The position numbers and the translations under genes are program-made. Of a DNA stretch of 64,000 nucleotides, positions 44,675-55,692 are shown piece by piece (position 1 is the stretch's first letter; every line of letters starts with the position of its first letter). The DNA comes from Paraburkholderia sp. BL25I1N1 (GTDB lineage: Bacteria > Pseudomonadota > Gammaproteobacteria > Burkholderiales > Burkholderiaceae): the NCBI RefSeq assembly GCF_003002025.1, contig NZ_PVZB01000009.1, positions 62,001 through 126,000 on the forward strand, in the 5' to 3' direction. The notes beneath the pieces are model-generated. The model saw only the letters and a list, made by a program, of their open reading frames with translations, was not told where the DNA came from and searched no databases.

Positions 44675-45388
44675 GTGCATCGTCGAACTATCGGATCGTC
44701 GGTTCTGTTTGCGCTTTACGTCATGTGGAGCGGCGTGGCATTCGCCGCCGACGCGTCCGGCGCCATGCCATCGGCCATGGACGAACGTGTGCGCGCCTGC
44801 ACCTCGTGTCATGGCGTGCAGGGCCAAGGCCTGAACAACGATTACTTTCCGCGCATTGCCGGCAAACCGGCCGACTATCTGTTCAATCAGTTGACCGCGT
44901 TCCGCGACGGCGGCCGCACCTATCCGCCAATGGGCTATCTGCTCGCCTTCCTGCCCGACGACTACCTTCGCAAGATCAGCCAATATTTCGCCGATCTGCA
45001 ACCGCCCTACCCCAATGCCGATCAAAGCAACGTTGCGCCTGCCGTGCTCGCCGCCGGACGGCGCCTCGTCACGCAGGGCGATCCGGCCCGCAAGATACCG
45101 GCATGCATTGCATGCCATGGCGCGCGCATGACCGGCACGCAACCTGGCATTCCCGGCCTGCTCGGTCTGCACGCGAGTTATATCGCCGGACAGATGGGCA
45201 CCTGGCGCTCGGGCACGCGGCACGCGTTGGCGCCGGACTGCATGCATTCGATCGCGGTCAAGCTGACCGACAAAGACATCACCGCGGTATCGAGCTGGCT
45301 TGCGCGTCAGCCGCGTCCGGCCGATCCGCGGCCCGCACCGGCGTCTGCGGAACGGCTGCCTCTCGCCTGCGGGAGCCAACCGCAATGA
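44675..45388 (+). CDS. secreted diheme cytochrome c (c4-like)
   Basis: This 237-residue protein has a Sec signal peptide ending GVAFA (residue 24) and two heme c sites: CTSCH at 42-46 and CIACH at 144-148. The spacing and internal similarity of the two domains (PRIAGKPADYLFNQLTAFRDG and PGLLGLHASYIAGQMGTWRSG) match c4-type diheme cytochromes. GTG start. It is the first gene of the operon and overlaps the next start by four bases (ATGA). It is probably a soluble electron donor to the oxidase. Confidence 0.93.
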   Translation: MHRRTIGSSVLFALYVMWSGVAFAADASGAMPSAMDERVRACTSCHGVQGQGLNNDYFPRIAGKPADYLFNQLTAFRDGGRTYPPMGYLLAFLPDDYLRKISQYFADLQPPYPNADQSNVAPAVLAAGRRLVTQGDPARKIPACIACHGARMTGTQPGIPGLLGLHASYIAGQMGTWRSGTRHALAPDCMHSIAVKLTDKDITAVSSWLARQPRPADPRPAPASAERLPLACGSQPQ

Positions 45389-46761
45389 AGCCGACCTTCC
45401 GCTCTCCGGGCACTTTGCGCGCCGCTTTGATTGCCGTGATGAAGCGCCGTGGCGCACCCGCATCGCTCGTGTCCGGTCTGCTGGTCGGCGGCCTGATCGT
45501 GGCCGGTAGCGCCGCGCTTCTGCGTGCGTCGCCTACGCCCCTGCTAATCGCCGAAGCCCGCGCCGCCGAGACCGCCACGGCATCCGCGCCGGGCGCCGAC
45601 ACGCGCCCCGACATCGTCAAACGCGGCGAGTATCTCGCGCGCGCCGGCGACTGCGTCGCCTGTCACACGGCGCCGCGCGGCAAACTGTTCGCCGGCGGCC
45701 TCGCGATGGAAACGCCGTTCGGCACGCTGTACTCGCCGAACATCACACCGGACGCCCAGTTCGGCATCGGCACGTGGAGTCAGGACGCCTTCTTCAAGAT
45801 GATGCGCACCGGTCGCACGCCGGACGGCACGCTGATCTACCCGGCCATGCCGATCGCGCAATACACCAAGGTGACGCGTGAAGACTCCGACGCGATCTTC
45901 GCGTTTCTGAAGACGGTCACCCCGGTCCGCGAGCCGAACCGCAAGCACACGCTGCGCTTCCCGTTCAACCAGCGCAAGCTGCTCTATGGCTGGCGTACGC
46001 TGTATTTCCGCGAGGGCGAGTTCCAGCCCGATCCGACCAGATCGGTCGAATGGAACCGCGGCGCGTATCTGGTCGAAGGGCTCGGGCACTGCACGATGTG
46101 CCACACCAAGATCAACATGCTCGGCGGATCGTCGCAAAGCGAGCAGTTCGCGGGTGGACTGATTCCGGTGCAGAACTGGTACGCGCCGTCGCTGACTTCG
46201 GACAAGGACGGCGGACTCGGCGACTGGAGCATCAAGGACATCGTCGATCTGCTGCAAGCGGGCATTTCCGATCGCGGCGCCGTGTACGGGCCAATGGCCG
46301 AAGTCACGTACCACAGCCTTCAATACATGACGGAAGAAGACGTCAAGGCGATGGCCGTTTATCTGAAGACCTTGCCGGACAAGAGCGGCCGCAAGTCGGG
46401 GCCGTCGGCGCCTACCAATACCAACGTGTTCGCGCTCGGCGAAAATATCTATGCCGACAAGTGCGCGCTCTGCCACGGCGCGAAAGGCGAAGGCAAGTTG
46501 CAGCATTACCCGCCGCTCGCCGGCAACCAGTCGATCGAAATGGACTCCGCGGTCAATCCGATCCGCATTGTGCTGAACGGCGGATTTCCGCCAGGCACCA
46601 TGCGTAATCCGGAACCGTACGGCATGCCGCCTTTCGGGCAGGAACTGAACGACACCGACGCCGCCGCCGTGGTCACCTATATCCGCACTGCGTGGGGCAA
46701 TCACGGCCAGCCCGTGACGTCCCGCCAGGTCAACGAGCTGCGCAACGCGCCGCTGCATTGA
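45385..46761 (+). CDS. triheme cytochrome c, alcohol-dehydrogenase-subunit type
   Basis: The 458-residue protein has an N-terminal membrane segment or signal (residues 28-60), three CxxCH sites (CVACH 90-94, CTMCH 236-240, CALCH 360-364), and repeats such as GLAMETPFGTLYSPNITPD and AGGLIPVQNWYAPSLTSD. These are typical of the triheme subunit of membrane alcohol or gluconate dehydrogenases. No dehydrogenase catalytic subunit is next to it. It may collect electrons for the oxidase encoded downstream. The start ATG overlaps the previous stop. Confidence 0.93.
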   Translation: MKPTFRSPGTLRAALIAVMKRRGAPASLVSGLLVGGLIVAGSAALLRASPTPLLIAEARAAETATASAPGADTRPDIVKRGEYLARAGDCVACHTAPRGKLFAGGLAMETPFGTLYSPNITPDAQFGIGTWSQDAFFKMMRTGRTPDGTLIYPAMPIAQYTKVTREDSDAIFAFLKTVTPVREPNRKHTLRFPFNQRKLLYGWRTLYFREGEFQPDPTRSVEWNRGAYLVEGLGHCTMCHTKINMLGGSSQSEQFAGGLIPVQNWYAPSLTSDKDGGLGDWSIKDIVDLLQAGISDRGAVYGPMAEVTYHSLQYMTEEDVKAMAVYLKTLPDKSGRKSGPSAPTNTNVFALGENIYADKCALCHGAKGEGKLQHYPPLAGNQSIEMDSAVNPIRIVLNGGFPPGTMRNPEPYGMPPFGQELNDTDAAAVVTYIRTAWGNHGQPVTSRQVNELRNAPLH

Positions 46762-46785
46762 AGCGCTGCACTGGAGAACCTTTAG

Positions 46786-46959
46786 ATGGAAGCGAACGAT
46801 ACCCGCAGCGCGCCGCCGACCGATAACGAAGTGGAACGCGTCGTCGCGGCCGGCCCGCATGGCGCGATCGCCGTGGCCGGTGTGGCCACGCTGATCGTCA
46901 TGGCGATCTGGTTCGGCTTCTACTTCGTCGTGTTTCTGCCGCGCGGCGTCGTTCACTGA
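46786..46959 (+). CDS. 57-residue single-TM protein, CoxIIa-like oxidase subunit
   Basis: MEANDTRSAPPTDNEVERVV begins a short soluble stretch. One hydrophobic helix follows (about residues 27-51, AIAVAGVATLIVMAIWFGFYF), ending PRGVVH. CTGGAGAACC precedes the ATG. It is placed immediately before CoxII, with a 2-bp gap, as are small IIa-type subunits of ba3 oxidases. Family assignment is by position and architecture, not by a recognised motif. Confidence 0.8.
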   Translation: MEANDTRSAPPTDNEVERVVAAGPHGAIAVAGVATLIVMAIWFGFYFVVFLPRGVVH

Positions 46960-46961
46960 TC

Positions 46962-47520
46962 ATGTCGACCGATTCCAATCATCAACCGGGCGGCGGCCAC
47001 GCGGTAGCCTTACGCGCCGAACGACGCTGGGCGATTTTCGCCGTCGCGCTGATCGTGCTGATGCTAGCGGTCATCGTGTTCTCCGGGCTGCATTGGGCGA
47101 TGATGCCGCCCTCGCGCGTCGAAACGATCGATCCATCGCGCCTGCAACTGTCCGGCGAATTCGTCGAAGACAATCTCGGCAGCGCGGTCGAGCCGGACGG
47201 CTCGGTGGTCGTGCGCTTTATCGCGCAGCAGTACTCGTTCACGCCGCAATGCCTGCTGGTGCCCGCCGACACGCCGATCACGATCCGCACCACCAGCGCC
47301 GACGTCGTGCACGGCCTGCTCGTCACCGACACCAACATCAACACGATGGTCGTGCCCGGCTATGTCGCCACGCTCAACACGCGTTTCGACGCGCCCGCCG
47401 ATCACACCATGCCGTGCCACGAGTTCTGCGGCTTCGGCCATCAGACCATGTGGGCACATGTGAAAGTCATCGACAAAGCCACCTTCTTCGAGCAGGCCCG
47501 ACAATCACGGAGGCTGAGCT

Positions 47521-47534
<14 letters not shown>
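46962..47534 (+). CDS. cytochrome c oxidase subunit II with CuA site
   Basis: The 190-residue subunit has one membrane helix (about residues 22-42) and a cupredoxin domain. The complete CuA ligand set is seen: His117, then Cys152, Glu154, Cys156, His160 and Met163 in CHEFCGFGHQTM. The single membrane anchor and short length fit B-type (ba3) oxidases rather than A-type. It starts 2 bp after the small subunit and its last 14 bp overlap the CoxI start. Confidence 0.94.
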
Positions 47535-49142
<1,608 letters not shown>

Positions 49143-49146
<4 letters not shown>

Positions 49147-49952
49147 ATCAGGAACGCGTCTTCAGCTTGCGCAACCCATGGTTCACCGTGAGTGTGGGCG
49201 GCACGATTGCGATTGCTATCGTGGGAATACTGATCGGCTTCATCTGGCTGCCTTCGGCAAGCCAGTCGTTCGGCGATCGCGGCTTGTGGGCGACGATCTG
49301 CAGCGCCGCGGGTGCGCCGTCGAGCTGGTATGGCGGCAGCAATCTCACCGGTCCGGCGCCTAGCAACGTCGTGGTCCTACCGCCGTTGCGGCGCGCGCGG
49401 GCCGACGCGAATTCGAGCGGCCGTGGCGCGACGATCGCGACACAGAATTGCTCGATGTGCCATGGCGTACTCGGCACGGTGCAGGTGACCGCGCCGGCGT
49501 TGGCCGGCCAATATGCGGATGTGGTCTACAAGGAATTGCGCGACTACCAGAACGGCGTGCGCCAGAACGCGATCATGCAACCGATCATCGCCGCGCGCAG
49601 CGATCAGGATCTGCACGATCTGGCGGCTTACTACGCGTCGCTGCCGAGAGCGCCCGCGGCGGAAACCCTGCCCACTGGCGTGGGACCGGATGCGAACGCG
49701 GTGAAACTCGCCATGCAGGGCGATCCGCAGCGCAATATCGCGCCGTGCGCCGCGTGTCATGGACCACTCGATCGCAAGGGCGCGGCGCCGTGGCTCGGTG
49801 GGCAGTCGTCGATTTATCTCGCCGCGCAGATGCGCGCCTTTGCTTCCGGCGCGCGGCGCAACGATATCAATGAACAGATGCGCAACGTGGCGCGCCAAAT
49901 GACGCCTGCGGAGATCGACAGCGTGGCGAAATATTATGCGGCCATGCAGTAA
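49143..49952 (+). CDS. membrane-anchored diheme cytochrome c
   Basis: The 269-residue protein has an uncleaved N-terminal helix (about residues 14-36) that would anchor it, an unusual Cys/Ser-containing linker, and two heme sites, CSMCH (103-107) and CAACH (202-206). The domains resemble the secreted c4-like gene at the start of the operon (ALAGQYADVVYKELRDYQNG). It ends the six-gene oxidase operon and could hand electrons to CuA of CoxII. The ATG overlaps the coxI stop. Confidence 0.92.
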
Positions 49953-49971
49953 CGGTCGCTTGTCCGCGCGA

Positions 49972-50107
49972 CGTGGTTTGTCGCGAAGACTCCGCGCGCC
50001 GTCGCGTCACAACCACCGACCTTAAGTCGTCGCCATCCACGATGCGGCTTGTCCCGAAGACTCACCAGACCGCGACGTAAAGCAACCGCCGATGCTAAGC
50101 CGTCGCA
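49972..50107. repeat. two imperfect 65-70 bp direct repeats at the MCP 3' end
   Basis: GTCGCGAAGACTC (49980-49992) matches GTCCCGAAGACTC (50051-50063). TTAAGTCGTCGC (50022-50033) matches CTAAGCCGTCGC (50095-50106). The period is about 72 bp. The right copy ends over the last codons of the chemotaxis receptor gene, suggesting a partial tandem duplication of its 3' end into the gap. Confidence 0.6.
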
Positions 50108-51744
50108 AGTTCGCCTGCACCGGCCGTGTTCGGCGTAGCAGTCGAACTGCCGCGCCGCCCGGCAAACGAAGACGAAGACGCCGCACCGTTGCCGGTCTGG
50201 AACACCGACACAGCCGACGTCAACCGCCGCGCCTGCTCTTCCAGCGAACTCGCGGCAGCCGCTGCCTGCTCCACCAGCGCGGCGTTCTGCTGCGTCACCT
50301 CGTCCATCTGCGCGACCGCGAGATTGACCTGATCGATGCCCGTGCTTTGTTCCAGAGCAGCCGCCGCGATTTCACCCATGATCGAACTCACGCGCGCAAT
50401 CGCGCCGACGATTTCGGTCATCGTCGAACCCGAGCGTTGCACCAGTTGCGAGCCGGCCTGCACGCGAGCCGTCGATTCGTCGATCAAGCCCTTGATCTCC
50501 TTGGCCGCCGCCGCGCTGCGTTGCGCGAGCGAGCGCACTTCGCTCGCCACCACCGCGAAGCCGCGCCCCTGCTCGCCGGCGCGCGCAGCTTCAACCGCGG
50601 CGTTCAGCGCCAGAATATTGGTCTGAAACGCAATCCCTTCGATCACGCCGACAATGTCGGCAATCCGTCGCGAATCGTCGACGATGCCATGCATCGTGCC
50701 CACCACCTGCTCCGTCAGATCGCCGCCTTGCGCGGCCAGCGTGGACGCGCCCTGCGCGAGCGAGCTGGCCTGCTTCGCGTTGTCCGCCGTCTGCTTGACC
50801 GTCGAGGTGAGCTGTTCGATGCTCGCCGCCGTTTCTTCGAGCGACGCGGCCTGTTCCTCGGTACGTTGCGACAGATCGGTGTTGCCCGCGGCAATCTCGC
50901 TCACGCCGGTGTCGATAGATTCCGTACCTTGACGCACCGAGTTCACCGTCGCGATCAGCGATTCCTGCATCTTGCGCAGCGCGGCCGCGAGACGGCCCAT
51001 TTCGTTATGGCTGCCCACGACGATCTGGCCGGTCAGGTCGCCATTGGCGATGCGCTGAAACTGGGCGATGGTCGCGTCGACCGGACGGACAATGGCACGC
51101 ACCAGCACCGCGCGCCCGATCCATGCACCCAGCAGCGATGCGGCCATGCCGATCGCCACTGCAATGCAGATCGCGTAGAACAGATCCTGCGCGTCCTGAT
51201 AGCGTTGCGCACCGTGATCGAGTTGCAACTGTTCGAGCGTAAGCATCGCCTTTTCGTACGCGCTGTAGAGCGACGGCAGCTTGTGCGCCTGCAATTGCTG
51301 GAAGGTCGTCTTATCGCCGGATTTGAGCGCGGCGAGCGCCGGATCGACGCCTTCGTGCAGGAAGGTGTCGCGCTTGTCCTGCATGTCCTTGATGAGACGT
51401 TGTTCGTCGGCGTCCGTGCTCGCGCGGCTCAAATAGTGGGCAAGCCGGTCGTTGGAGGCTTTCTGGTATTGATCAAAACGCTTGAGCACGGCATTCGCGC
51501 CGTCCTGATCGTTCAGGTCGACGAGCGATGCGTATGTCGCCAGCGCGAGACGCAGGCGCAACAACTGTCCGGCGCTGCCTTCCAGGTCGGCGACAGCGGG
51601 CGTGTCCACGGTGTACATCTGCTGCAGCGAAGCATTGCTCGAACGCAGCGACAGCAAGCCGGCGGCGGCGCCGAACAGCAGCACGACGCCGAAGAACACG
51701 ATCATCAGGGTGAGGCAGGTGCGAATCGACAGATTTTTCAACAT
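50095..51744 (-). CDS. methyl-accepting chemotaxis protein
   Basis: The 549-residue receptor has an N-terminal membrane segment (about 10-32), a Tar-like four-helix periplasmic domain to about residue 190 ([21 protein letters not shown]), and a second membrane segment near 195-215. HAMP and a signalling domain follow, with the hairpin tip [35 protein letters not shown] (shortened overlap) near 390. No CheR-binding pentapeptide is seen at the C-terminus ([10 protein letters not shown]). GGAGA lies eight bases before the chosen ATG. The ligand is unknown. Confidence 0.95.
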   Translation of the reverse strand: MLKNLSIRTCLTLMIVFFGVVLLFGAAAGLLSLRSSNASLQQMYTVDTPAVADLEGSAGQLLRLRLALATYASLVDLNDQDGANAVLKRFDQYQKASNDRLAHYLSRASTDADEQRLIKDMQDKRDTFLHEGVDPALAALKSGDKTTFQQLQAHKLPSLYSAYEKAMLTLEQLQLDHGAQRYQDAQDLFYAICIAVAIGMAASLLGAWIGRAVLVRAIVRPVDATIAQFQRIANGDLTGQIVVGSHNEMGRLAAALRKMQESLIATVNSVRQGTESIDTGVSEIAAGNTDLSQRTEEQAASLEETAASIEQLTSTVKQTADNAKQASSLAQGASTLAAQGGDLTEQVVGTMHGIVDDSRRIADIVGVIEGIAFQTNILALNAAVEAARAGEQGRGFAVVASEVRSLAQRSAAAAKEIKGLIDESTARVQAGSQLVQRSGSTMTEIVGAIARVSSIMGEIAAAALEQSTGIDQVNLAVAQMDEVTQQNAALVEQAAAAASSLEEQARRLTSAVSVFQTGNGAASSSSFAGRRGSSTATPNTAGAGELATA

Positions 51745-52040
51745 CGGGCTTGTCTCCGTTGGGCTGCCTGACCGGATGTTCGGTAATGCCTCGGCCACGC
51801 TGCTGCGCCCAAGCCGGTTCGGCCAGGTCCGCAACTCTTGTCTAAATTTAAGCGAACGCCACATATAAGGACTACGGCTCAATCGCAAAAAACTTTATGG
51901 TGGCTGGCGCATGGGCTTGCGCTACATCAACATACGGGTGCATATGAAGGGTGATTCGCACTGGGCATTGCGGGACTACCCGGCTTCTCGCCGGGCGGCG
52001 CTTGATGGAAAGTGGCGGGATGTGTCCACGGAGCACGGCG

Positions 52041-52841
52041 ATGTCGGAAATAGGCTCGGCGGTGGTGGTTTTTGTTCTTCTGCTCGTCGTGACCGCGGCC
52101 GGGGTGTGCGTGCGCCCCCTCCTGCCCGAGGAGCACAAGGCGCACGAGACGGTGCAGTTGATCCAACTGGTGATCGGCATGCTGGTGACGTTCGCCGCGC
52201 TGGTACTCGGCTTGATGACGGCGTCCGCGAAATCCAGCTTCGACACCGCCTCGAACGACTTGCGCGCCTACGCGGCCGATCTGATCGAGTTCGACACCAC
52301 CTTACGCGATTACGGCACGGAAACCGAGCCGGCCCGGCATTTGTTGCGCCAGTACACCGCCGCGGCGATCGCATCGACGTGGCCTGCCGAAACGCCGCCC
52401 ACTGGCGACTATCCGAAAGACATAGGGTCGCAAAACAACTCGCAGAAACTGGAAAGCGTGCGGCTCGGCGACATGCTGAGCGCCGTGGGCCGGGAGTTGC
52501 GGGCGCTACGGACGCCCGACCCGTTACGGCAACGCGCGCTCGACGACGGGCTGAAGCAATACCGGCGCGTCGTGGATGCGCGGTGGAAGCTCATCGAGGA
52601 AGCGCACAGTTCGATTTCCCAGCCTTTTCTCAAGACCTTGACGTTCTGGCTGGGCGTGATCTTTCTGAGTTTCGGCCTGATCGCGCCGCGCAACGCGTTG
52701 GCATTGGTCACGATTTCGCTCGGCGCGGTGTCGATTGCCTCGGCGATCTACGTGATTGTGGATCTGGATACGCCGTTTACGGGGCCGATCGTCATCTCCA
52801 GTGCGCCGTTGAGGGACGCGCTGGATCATTTGAGGCGGTGA
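52041..52841 (+). CDS. DUF4239 membrane protein
   Basis: The 266-residue protein has four hydrophobic segments, two near the N-terminus (SAVVVFVLLLVVTAAGV and GMLVTFAALVLGLM) and two near the C-terminus (TFWLGVIFLSFGLIA and LVTISLGAVSIASAIYVIV). Between them is a soluble region with VGRELRALRTPDPLRQRALD. This is the DUF4239 (bestrophin-like) pattern. GGAGCAC precedes the ATG. It stands between the receptor and a convergent operon. A channel role is possible but unproven. Confidence 0.85.
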   Translation: MSEIGSAVVVFVLLLVVTAAGVCVRPLLPEEHKAHETVQLIQLVIGMLVTFAALVLGLMTASAKSSFDTASNDLRAYAADLIEFDTTLRDYGTETEPARHLLRQYTAAAIASTWPAETPPTGDYPKDIGSQNNSQKLESVRLGDMLSAVGRELRALRTPDPLRQRALDDGLKQYRRVVDARWKLIEEAHSSISQPFLKTLTFWLGVIFLSFGLIAPRNALALVTISLGAVSIASAIYVIVDLDTPFTGPIVISSAPLRDALDHLRR

Positions 52842-52855
52842 GCGTTGCGCGGGCG

Positions 52856-53668
52856 TCACGGGACGAGCGCGTCGAACTCCGCAATCCGCCGCGCCCGCTC
52901 GATGACCGGCCGGTCAACCAGTTTGCCGTCCACCGCGAACGCGCCTTGCGGATGCTCGCGGGAAGCGGCTAGAACGCGCGATGCCCAGCGCCGCTCGTCT
53001 TCGCTCGGTGCGAAGCCGCTGTTGACCGGGTCCACCTGTCGCGGATGAATGCACAGCTTGCCGCCGAAGCCGAAGCGCCGCGCGGTGGCCACATGCCCCG
53101 TCAGGCGCGCGAGATCGTCGAGTTCCAGCGTCACACCGTCGATCGGCGCGGGCAGACCCGCATAGCGCGATTCGATGACCATCTGCGAGCGCACGTAGTT
53201 CAGTTCCACGCCGAGCCCTTCGATGCCGGCATCGCCGCAAAAGTCCACCGTGCCGAAAGCGAGCCGCATGACCGACGGCGAGGCGGCAATTTCCCGCATC
53301 GCCACTACACCCATCACGGTTTCGATCAGCGCCACGATGCGCATCTGCGATGGCAGCCGAGCGGCGACATCGGCGAGTTGCTGCGCGCTGTCCGACTTCG
53401 GCAGCATCATCGTGGAAATGCCGGACGCGCGCACCATGTCCACGTCCTCCACATGCCACGGCGTGCCCACCGCATTCACGCGGACGATCAGCCGCGTAAG
53501 GTCTGCCGTCGATAGCCAGCGTTGCAGGCCTTCTCGCGCGGCCTGCTTGGCCGCCGGTACGACCGCGTCTTCCAGATCGATCACCACCGCGTCGGCGCCC
53601 GTGTCGAGTGCCTTGCTGAACCGCTCGGGGCGGTCGCCCGGCACGAACAGATAACTGCGTGCGTCCAT
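52856..53668 (-). CDS. HpcH/HpaI or CitE-type acyl-CoA lyase
   Basis: This 270-residue CoA-ester lyase has SYLFVPGDRPERFSKALDTGAD at the N-terminus, then VIDLEDAVVPAAKQ (metal Glu/Asp), VRVNAVGTPWHVEDV (catalytic Arg), VALIETVMGV and LAFGTVDFCGDAG. These are the marks of citramalyl-/malyl-CoA and CitE-like lyases. AGGAG precedes the ATG. It is the last gene of the seven-gene operon. A citramalyl-CoA or beta-methylmalyl-CoA substrate is inferred from the neighbours. Confidence 0.92.
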   Translation of the reverse strand: MDARSYLFVPGDRPERFSKALDTGADAVVIDLEDAVVPAAKQAAREGLQRWLSTADLTRLIVRVNAVGTPWHVEDVDMVRASGISTMMLPKSDSAQQLADVAARLPSQMRIVALIETVMGVVAMREIAASPSVMRLAFGTVDFCGDAGIEGLGVELNYVRSQMVIESRYAGLPAPIDGVTLELDDLARLTGHVATARRFGFGGKLCIHPRQVDPVNSGFAPSEDERRWASRVLAASREHPQGAFAVDGKLVDRPVIERARRIAEFDALVP

Positions 53669-53702
53669 GTTCTGCTCCTGAACGGCACGCGTCGCAAGGT
53701 TG

Positions 53703-54455
53703 CTAGTTTGCGTGCCAGTCGCGTTGAAACGTTTCGGAATAACTGAAGCGATCCGCCGGATGAACGCTGATCGTCAGCTCGACCACCTGCGCGCGCCGGT
53801 TCAGATAGCGCCGGCATAACCACAGAGCCGGCGAACGCGGCTTCGCGTTCAAACGCTGCGCCAGCTTCGCCGGCAGCGCGACCGCGCGGATTTCCTGCTG
53901 TACTTCGGTGATCTGCTCACCGAACTGCTTTTCGATCATCGTGTAGATCGGCACATGCGTCCGGCCGCTCAGGCCCGTCAACGAGCGAAACGCCGGGTGG
54001 ATATACACCTCGGTGTGGCAGATCGGCTCAACACTCTCCGGCGACAGACGAATGCCCTCGGCCAGCAGCCAGGTTTCGCCCGGCTTCGCGCCGAGCCGCT
54101 CGATCAGATCCGGGTCGTCGATCTCCACTGTCTGCGTCGACGCGATCTCCAATTCCGTGTCGGTCGTATAACGGTGCAGATCGCTCAGGCGCTCCATCAC
54201 CTGACGGTACGCGGTCTCGCTCTGCGTGGCTTTCACGCGCGTGCCGATGCCGGGCCGCCGGTCCACCAGACCGCGCTGCTCCAATTGCTTGATCGCCTGC
54301 CGCACGGTGAAGCGGCTCGCGCCGAACTGCTCGCACAGTTCGAACTCGGTCGGCAGCAACGTGCCGATGGGAAACTGCCCGCCCTGAATCTCGTTCAGGA
54401 GCGTCTGTGCCAGCTGCATGTAACGCGGCTGTTGCCCAAGGACTGTCGTGGCCAT
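53703..54455 (-). CDS. GntR/HutC-family regulator of the CoA-ester operon
   Basis: This 250-residue regulator has an N-terminal winged helix (about residues 10-75, with PTEFELCEQFGASRFTVRQAIKQLEQ in parts) and a C-terminal UTRA ligand domain (about 95-235; LLAEGIRLSPESVEPICHTEVYI). It is inside the operon, between CoA transferase (46-bp gap) and CitE-type lyase (34-bp gap). The ATG at 54455 has no strong ribosome site. The inverted repeat at 60395-60412 upstream of the first gene is its probable operator. Confidence 0.93.
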   Translation of the reverse strand: MATTVLGQQPRYMQLAQTLLNEIQGGQFPIGTLLPTEFELCEQFGASRFTVRQAIKQLEQRGLVDRRPGIGTRVKATQSETAYRQVMERLSDLHRYTTDTELEIASTQTVEIDDPDLIERLGAKPGETWLLAEGIRLSPESVEPICHTEVYIHPAFRSLTGLSGRTHVPIYTMIEKQFGEQITEVQQEIRAVALPAKLAQRLNAKPRSPALWLCRRYLNRRAQVVELTISVHPADRFSYSETFQRDWHAN

Positions 54456-54501
54456 CTGGATGTGCAAAAAAGTGAGAGGGCGGACGGTTGCCCGCCCGGC
54501 C

Positions 54502-55692
54502 TTATTGCACCACACCCGCCTCCCTCAGCAAAGCGATCCTTTCCGCGCCGTAGCCCAGTTCGTCGAGCAGACGCTGCGTGTCTTGCCCAAGATCCGGCGC
54601 CGCACGTGTCGGCAGCGGCTCGTCGACCCGCACCGGCGCGGCCACGCCGCGCACCTTGCCGAAGCGCGGATGCTCGGCATCCACCACGCATTCGCGTTCG
54701 GCGACAAAGGGATTCTCCAGCGCCTCCTTGACATTGAACACCGGCGCGGCCGGCACGCGGCCGCCGAAGCGTTCGAGCCATTGCGCCGTGGTCGCCGTCG
54801 AAAGCACCGCGTCGAGTTCGGTCTGCACCAGATCGCGATTCGCGAGACGCGCCTGGAAGTTGCAAAAGCGCGGATCGGTCACCCACGACGGCTTGTCGAT
54901 CACTTCGGCGAGCACGCCCCAGAACTTCTCCTTGTTGCACATCAGGAAGATCCAGCCGTCCTGCGTCTTGTACAACTGGCTCGGCGTGAGCGACGGATGC
55001 GACGAGCGGTTCTCGCGCCCCGTCACCACGCCGCCGTTCAGATACCAGGTCGCGACATAGGCGAGGTTATGCAGCGCGACGTCGAAAAGACTCACGTCGA
55101 TGTCGCGCCCCTTGCCCGACGTCTTCGCATCGACGAGGCCGGCGAGCAGTGCCATCGCCGCCGTCGTGCCGGTCATCAGATCGATGATCGACAGGCCGAA
55201 GCGCGCCGGCGGACTATCGGGTTCGCCGGTGACTGACAGATAGCCCGCCTCGGCTTGCATCAGATAGTCGTAGCCCGGCCATGCCGCGCGGCTGCCGGTT
55301 CGTCCATAAGCGGACAGATGCCCGCACACGATCTTCGGATTCGCCTCGCAAAGTTGCGCGTAAGTGAGCCCGAGTTTCGCCGGCAGATCGCCGCGCAGAT
55401 TGTTGAACACGGCGTCGCTCTTCGCGACGAGGTCCAGCAGCACCGCGCGCGCTTCGGGCTTCTTCAAGTCGAGCGTGAGACTGCACTTGTTGCGATTGAA
55501 CGCCTCGAAGAAGTGGCTATCGCCCTCGCCGAAGAAATACGGGCCCACCGCGCGGCCGACGTCGCCGCCATTGCTCGGATGCTCGATCTTGATGATCTCC
55601 GCGCCAAGGTCCGCGAGATGTTGAGTGGCGAAAGGCCCGGCGCCATATTGTTCGATGGCGAGCACGCGCACGCCTGAGAGAGGCAGACTCAT
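54502..55692 (-). CDS. class III (CaiB/BaiF) acyl-CoA transferase
   Basis: This 396-residue CoA transferase has the N-terminal GVRVLAIEQYGAGPFATQHLADLGAEIIKIE (parts), the catalytic Asp in FGLSIIDLMTGTTAAM near residue 170, and the SLFDVALHNLAYV region. It would activate a carboxylic acid by moving CoA from a donor such as succinyl-CoA. Its ATG overlaps the acyl-CoA dehydrogenase stop by four bases (ATGA), indicating coupled translation. Confidence 0.95.
   Translation of the reverse strand: MSLPLSGVRVLAIEQYGAGPFATQHLADLGAEIIKIEHPSNGGDVGRAVGPYFFGEGDSHFFEAFNRNKCSLTLDLKKPEARAVLLDLVAKSDAVFNNLRGDLPAKLGLTYAQLCEANPKIVCGHLSAYGRTGSRAAWPGYDYLMQAEAGYLSVTGEPDSPPARFGLSIIDLMTGTTAAMALLAGLVDAKTSGKGRDIDVSLFDVALHNLAYVATWYLNGGVVTGRENRSSHPSLTPSQLYKTQDGWIFLMCNKEKFWGVLAEVIDKPSWVTDPRFCNFQARLANRDLVQTELDAVLSTATTAQWLERFGGRVPAAPVFNVKEALENPFVAERECVVDAEHPRFGKVRGVAAPVRVDEPLPTRAAPDLGQDTQRLLDELGYGAERIALLREAGVVQ

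Noticed and set aside
49972..50107. Insertion sequence ends or an attachment site at the direct repeats
   Set aside because: No transposase or integrase gene, no target duplication and no tRNA gene is near.
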